A DNA stretch of 10,276 nucleotides from Lachnoclostridium sp. UBA7482 (GTDB taxonomy: Bacteria; Bacillota; Clostridia; Lachnospirales; Lachnospiraceae): assembly GCA_002479645.1 (NCBI GenBank), contig DLOO01000009.1:51394-61669 (forward strand), read 5' to 3'. The position numbers and the translations under genes were made by a program. Below are positions 7,409-10,276 of this stretch, piece after piece. Positions within the stretch are counted from its first letter, which is position 1. Each line of letters begins with the position of its first letter. The notes under the pieces are model-generated. The model was not told where the DNA came from. It saw only the letters and a program-made list of their open reading frames with translations, and did not search any database.

Positions 7409-8686
7409 ATGTTTAAGAAATTTCTTGCTGTTGCTCTTGCTTGTGTTATGACTGTAGCTATGGTTGGCTGCGGTGATGATAAGGAGAACACCAGCAAAAG
7501 CACACCCACTCCTACAACAGGGAGTGAAGCGACCCCTACTCCGGTTCCTACTGAGAAGCCGGCTCGTACGGATCTGCCCGCAGATGCAGCTTCCTTCGTA
7601 AACTTTGAAGACGGTGCATTTGGCTTTGCAAAGATGGCATACAGCTATGCTGCCTGCAATCTTGCATCTACGATTAGCGTTAAGGACTTTGCAGGTTCTA
7701 AGGCGCTCGTTGTTGCATCTCCTAAGAGCGACAACATTTTCTCCGGCACGCAGCCCTTCGTTGCTATTGACGTAGCTGCTTTGTTGGGAGATAAGCTGGC
7801 TGATGTAGCTAAGTTCCAGTACGATATCGGTATCGATTTCCGTGGAGCAGCTTTCCAGGCAGTATCCGGCAGCGTTGTCGTTGTTAACGGCGGCGAGTCC
7901 AAGACTTCTTGGTCTGTATATGATGAGAATGCTAACCCTAAGACCTATACGATTGATGCAAAAGATCTTGGTGAAGGCGCGTACATCTATTTCACTTCCA
8001 ATGCCGACAACCCGATTGCTGCTACGGATTGTGATCTTGCAATTGACAACCTTGTATTCTATGACAAGGATGGCAATGTCATCACTCCTGATACCAGCAA
8101 GGAACTTGCTGTTGCAGGTTTGACCGACAGCTTCTGGCTCAACCTTACTTGGGAGAACGGTCAGAAGGCTCCGGAAAATGAAGAGATTCTCTTCAGTGGT
8201 GTCAAGACCGCAGGCGGTTGGTGGCCGGACGCTGCTAACTCATGGAGCTTTATCAGTGAGGATCATGCAAAGGGCGCCGGTTATGCCGCATTCCTTGATC
8301 CTGCGAAGTTTGGCCCCGGAAGCGTTATTACCATTTATTATTCCAATCCTGCTGAAAATGTAGTTGAGGATGGTAACCGTTACCAGGCATTCCCTTACCT
8401 TCGCGCTCAGGCAGCTGACTGGGATGCAGAGAAGGAAGAGTGGGTCGGACGTTCCGGTGGCGCTGATATCTGGAGCGGTGATTCATTCCTGAATGGTTCT
8501 GACCTTAGAAACTCCAACTACACAATCGTTCAGTATACATTTGAGCAGATTCGTGATGCTTACAATAAGCAGTTCGGTTTTGAAGGCGATACCGAGTGGA
8601 TGGAGCATTGTACATTCATGGGTGTTGCTGACCGTGGTTGGAAACAGGACATCTATAAGGTAACTGTTGGTAAGATGCCGCAGTAA
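7409..8686 (+). CDS. Lipoprotein of unknown function with two predicted beta-sandwich (carbohydrate-binding-like) domains
   Basis: A 425-residue lipoprotein. The signal sequence ends in the lipobox MVGC with Cys 21; Met at -3 is less usual than Leu but acceptable. A Thr/Pro-rich linker (about 28-52) leads to a first domain at about 62-218. Its start VNFEDGAFGF and its end CDLAIDNLVFYDKDG resemble the first and last strands of jelly-roll carbohydrate-binding modules. A second domain (about 236-421) is rich in Trp (WLNLTWENG, GGWWPDAANSWSF, EEWVG, DIWSGD, WKQDIYKVTVG) and also looks all-beta. I do not recognise a named family, and no catalytic motif was seen. Its place between the permeases and the solute-binding protein suggests an outer-surface accessory that captures sugar or glycan for the importer; this is inference. 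The start is supported by TAAGGAGG at 7395-7402. Ala GCT and Leu CTT codons seem commoner than in the genes before it (by eye). Confidence 0.85.
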   Translation: MFKKFLAVALACVMTVAMVGCGDDKENTSKSTPTPTTGSEATPTPVPTEKPARTDLPADAASFVNFEDGAFGFAKMAYSYAACNLASTISVKDFAGSKALVVASPKSDNIFSGTQPFVAIDVAALLGDKLADVAKFQYDIGIDFRGAAFQAVSGSVVVVNGGESKTSWSVYDENANPKTYTIDAKDLGEGAYIYFTSNADNPIAATDCDLAIDNLVFYDKDGNVITPDTSKELAVAGLTDSFWLNLTWENGQKAPENEEILFSGVKTAGGWWPDAANSWSFISEDHAKGAGYAAFLDPAKFGPGSVITIYYSNPAENVVEDGNRYQAFPYLRAQAADWDAEKEEWVGRSGGADIWSGDSFLNGSDLRNSNYTIVQYTFEQIRDAYNKQFGFEGDTEWMEHCTFMGVADRGWKQDIYKVTVGKMPQ

Positions 8687-8690
8687 TGAT

Positions 8691-8696
8691 TGGAGG
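8691..8696 (+). promoter_or_regulatory. Ribosome-binding site fixing the solute-binding protein start
   Basis: TGGAGG lies 7 bases before ATG 8704. An earlier in-frame ATG at 8686 overlaps the stop of the preceding gene as TAATG. It has no Shine-Dalgarno of comparable quality and would add MIGGFT ahead of the basic MKKFL signal start, so 8704 is preferred. Confidence 0.8.
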
Positions 8697-8703
8697 ATTT
8701 ACA

Positions 8704-10104
8704 ATGAAGAAATTTTTGTCTATGCTTCTTATTCTCTCCATGGTATTTGCTTTGGTAGCATGTGGGGATGAGAAGGAGAAAGATCCGAGTACGACCAATC
8801 CGGATGCTACCCCTACGACCCCAGTAGCTTCCGGTGAGAAGAGAGTGATTAACATTGGTACATGGTATGAGAGCTACTATACTTCCGCTCATCATAAGAT
8901 TGAAGACAACCCGAAGGTTGACAACGTAGAGAAGGCTGAGATGCAGCTTCAGAACATGAGAAACGTAGAAGCTAAGTACAATATCGAGCTTTACTACAAG
9001 AACCTTACCTGGGATGGTGTTATTGAGTCCATCAACACCACCATCATGGCAGGTAACCCTACCTGTGATATCTACATGGTAGACCTTCAGTTCGGTATTC
9101 CTGCAGTTTTGGCAGGTTACGGCGAAGCTTTGGAAGATTTCCTTACTGAGGAAGAAATGACTAACGAACAGTTCCAGAACTTCAAGCTGCCCGGCGCTGA
9201 CAAGACTTACCTTTTCAAGGCTCAGTATGTCAATACCGACGGTTACCCTCTTGGATATAACAAGGCCCTCATTGCTGAGGCAAACTTGGAAGATCCTTAC
9301 GCTCTCTATCAGAGAGGCGAGTGGACTTGGGATGTATTCATGGATTACATGGTTAAGCTTACTGATGCTGATAATCAGAAGTGGGGCTATCGCGCACCTT
9401 GGACCGTTACCCTTACGCAGCTTTTGTTCTCCAACGGCGCAAGCATTGCTTCTCCGAAGCCCAATGCAGAAGGCAAGATCGTTCAGGGTCTTGACAGCAA
9501 GGAGACCACCGAAGTTTTGAACTTCATGAGAGATATGTACGTAACCAACGGAGTTACTTTCTGGAACTCTGATTGTGACAGTGACTGGGACAGCAACCTT
9601 TACTCTTGGGGTGAAGGCAAGATTGCTTTCTTCCACGCAGCAGCATGGATTATCCAAGCCGGTGACCCTGAGCAGCAGATCGACCTCGGCGTTGTGCCGT
9701 GGCCTACCGGTCCCAGCGTAAAGGAAGGCCAGAAGCTTGCACAGTTCAACCAGACCTCTGGTACCTTCTACATGATCGCTAAGAACATTAAGGATCCTAA
9801 GCTCATTTACAACGTAATGAAGGATTACACCGGTTGGTACGGTGATGACCTTGAGCTTCGTGATGATACGGAGTGGGCTGAGCAGTGGATGGCTGGTTCT
9901 AAGAACAGCGAGACCAACTTCGATACCCTTTGCAGCATGACCGACGAGCCGGAAGATCTTGGTTTCGATCTTTGGGATCAGGTTAAGTATGATGAGGCGA
10001 TTACCATTCATGCGATTATCTGCAATGACTGTGAAGTTTCTCAGTTCATTGAGACCAACAAGAACCTTGTTCAGGATTATCTGGACACCAACTTTGCTAA
10101 ATAA
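8704..10104 (+). CDS. Extracellular solute-binding lipoprotein of a CUT1 sugar ABC importer (family 1 SBP)
   Basis: A 466-residue lipoprotein with lipobox LVAC (Cys 20) and a Thr/Pro-rich linker to about residue 43. The binding-protein fold begins at RVINIGTWYESYY (47-59). Family-1 hallmarks include the hinge region motif LGYNKALIAEANLEDPYALY (183-202) followed at once by GEWTWDVFMDYMVKL (205-219). The SWGEGKIAFF segment (301-310) corresponds to the usual 'f..GkaAM' strand, and the late FYMIAKNIKDPKLIYNVM (355-372) is also typical. It captures a sugar or oligosaccharide outside the cell and delivers it to the permease pair at 5438-7319. Many surface aromatics (Trp 53, 103, 207, 227, 233 and others) suit carbohydrate stacking, but the ligand cannot be named. 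Residues 289-296 form an unusually acidic loop (SDCDSDWD). The intrinsic terminator begins 14 bases after the stop. Confidence 0.93.
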   Translation: MKKFLSMLLILSMVFALVACGDEKEKDPSTTNPDATPTTPVASGEKRVINIGTWYESYYTSAHHKIEDNPKVDNVEKAEMQLQNMRNVEAKYNIELYYKNLTWDGVIESINTTIMAGNPTCDIYMVDLQFGIPAVLAGYGEALEDFLTEEEMTNEQFQNFKLPGADKTYLFKAQYVNTDGYPLGYNKALIAEANLEDPYALYQRGEWTWDVFMDYMVKLTDADNQKWGYRAPWTVTLTQLLFSNGASIASPKPNAEGKIVQGLDSKETTEVLNFMRDMYVTNGVTFWNSDCDSDWDSNLYSWGEGKIAFFHAAAWIIQAGDPEQQIDLGVVPWPTGPSVKEGQKLAQFNQTSGTFYMIAKNIKDPKLIYNVMKDYTGWYGDDLELRDDTEWAEQWMAGSKNSETNFDTLCSMTDEPEDLGFDLWDQVKYDEAITIHAIICNDCEVSQFIETNKNLVQDYLDTNFAK

Positions 10105-10117
10105 TTAGCTTACCTGC

Positions 10118-10152
10118 GGAAGCCCGGTGTTTTTTACCGGGCTTCCTTTTTT
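10118..10152 (+). terminator. Strong intrinsic terminator ending the operon
   Basis: GGAAGCCCGGT (10118-10128) pairs perfectly with ACCGGGCTTCC (10136-10146), 11 pairs across a GTTTTTT loop, and is followed directly by six Ts (10147-10152). This is a textbook Rho-independent terminator for the transcript that ends with the solute-binding protein gene. Confidence 0.95.
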
Positions 10153-10169
10153 CAAAATAAGAGGAAATC

Positions 10170-10262
10170 ATGAAAAGACGAATCAGTTTATTATTACTTG
10201 TAATGGTTCTGATCATGGGATGTCAGGACAAAGGCGCGCAGAAGGTCGGCACAAGTCCGTGA
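10170..10262 (+). CDS. Short lipoprotein-like ORF after the terminator (30 residues; possibly start of a frameshifted gene)
   Basis: ATG 10170 opens a clear lipoprotein signal: basic MKRR, a hydrophobic core ISLLLLVMVLIM, and Cys 18 in the lipobox IMGC. Only 12 further residues follow before TGA at 10260-10262. A moderate ribosome-binding site (AAGAGGA, 10159-10165) lies 4 bases upstream. Full lipoproteins are much longer, so three readings are possible: a genuine small lipopeptide, a pseudogene, or a frameshift just before the window edge. The frame entered at 10259 stays open to the end of the window, but that is only six codons. No promoter was seen between the terminator and this ATG, so how it is transcribed is unclear. 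No function can be assigned. Confidence 0.45.
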   Translation: MKRRISLLLLVMVLIMGCQDKGAQKVGTSP

Positions 10263-10276
10263 ATAAATACATAGCC

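Noticed and set aside
8653..10011. A 452-codon open frame on the minus strand opposite the solute-binding protein gene
   Set aside because: Same codon-register artefact; the sense strand encodes an unmistakable lipoprotein SBP, and a terminator follows on the + strand.

Overview
The window looks like a chromosomal stretch from a low-to-middle GC Firmicute, most likely a Clostridia/Lachnospiraceae-type gut or rumen anaerobe. The grounds are strong AAGGAGG ribosome-binding sites, tightly packed co-directional genes, Thr/Pro-rich linkers after the lipoprotein cysteine, and gene families (CUT1 sugar permeases, DUF5696, Yip1, NHL-repeat proteins) that occur together in Lachnospiraceae and Paenibacillus-like bacteria. 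The assignment is inference; no rRNA or other taxonomic marker is present.

Every gene is on the + strand. Bases 1-639 are the 3' part of a MalG-type sugar permease whose start lies upstream. Bases 658-5422 hold three non-transporter genes: a secreted NHL beta-propeller protein with a TPR segment and a C-terminal membrane anchor, a five-helix Yip1-family membrane protein, and a large membrane-anchored extracellular DUF5696 protein with glycosidase-like features. Bases 5438-7319 encode a second, complete CUT1 permease pair (MalF-type, then MalG-type). An 89-base gap with two hairpins follows. Then come two lipoproteins: an unrecognised 425-residue protein that looks like two beta-sandwich domains, and a family-1 extracellular solute-binding protein. 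A strong intrinsic terminator at 10118-10152 closes the unit. Just past it a lipoprotein signal sequence opens but hits a stop after 30 codons near the window edge.

Up to 7319 the intergenic gaps are only 10-18 bases, and stop codons usually overlap or abut the next Shine-Dalgarno sequence, so the genes read as one operon. The second permease pair plus the solute-binding protein make a sugar importer. No ATPase is present, so one encoded elsewhere (MsmK/UgpC-like) is presumably shared. The truncated first permease implies a second, paralogous importer upstream. The NHL-TPR protein, Yip1 protein and DUF5696 protein lie between the two importers. A plausible but unproven reading is a cell-surface module that binds or trims a glycan and hands products to the permeases. 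The substrate cannot be told from this sequence. No promoter, mobile element, tRNA, rRNA or CRISPR array was seen, and no gene-free stretch exceeds 300 bases.
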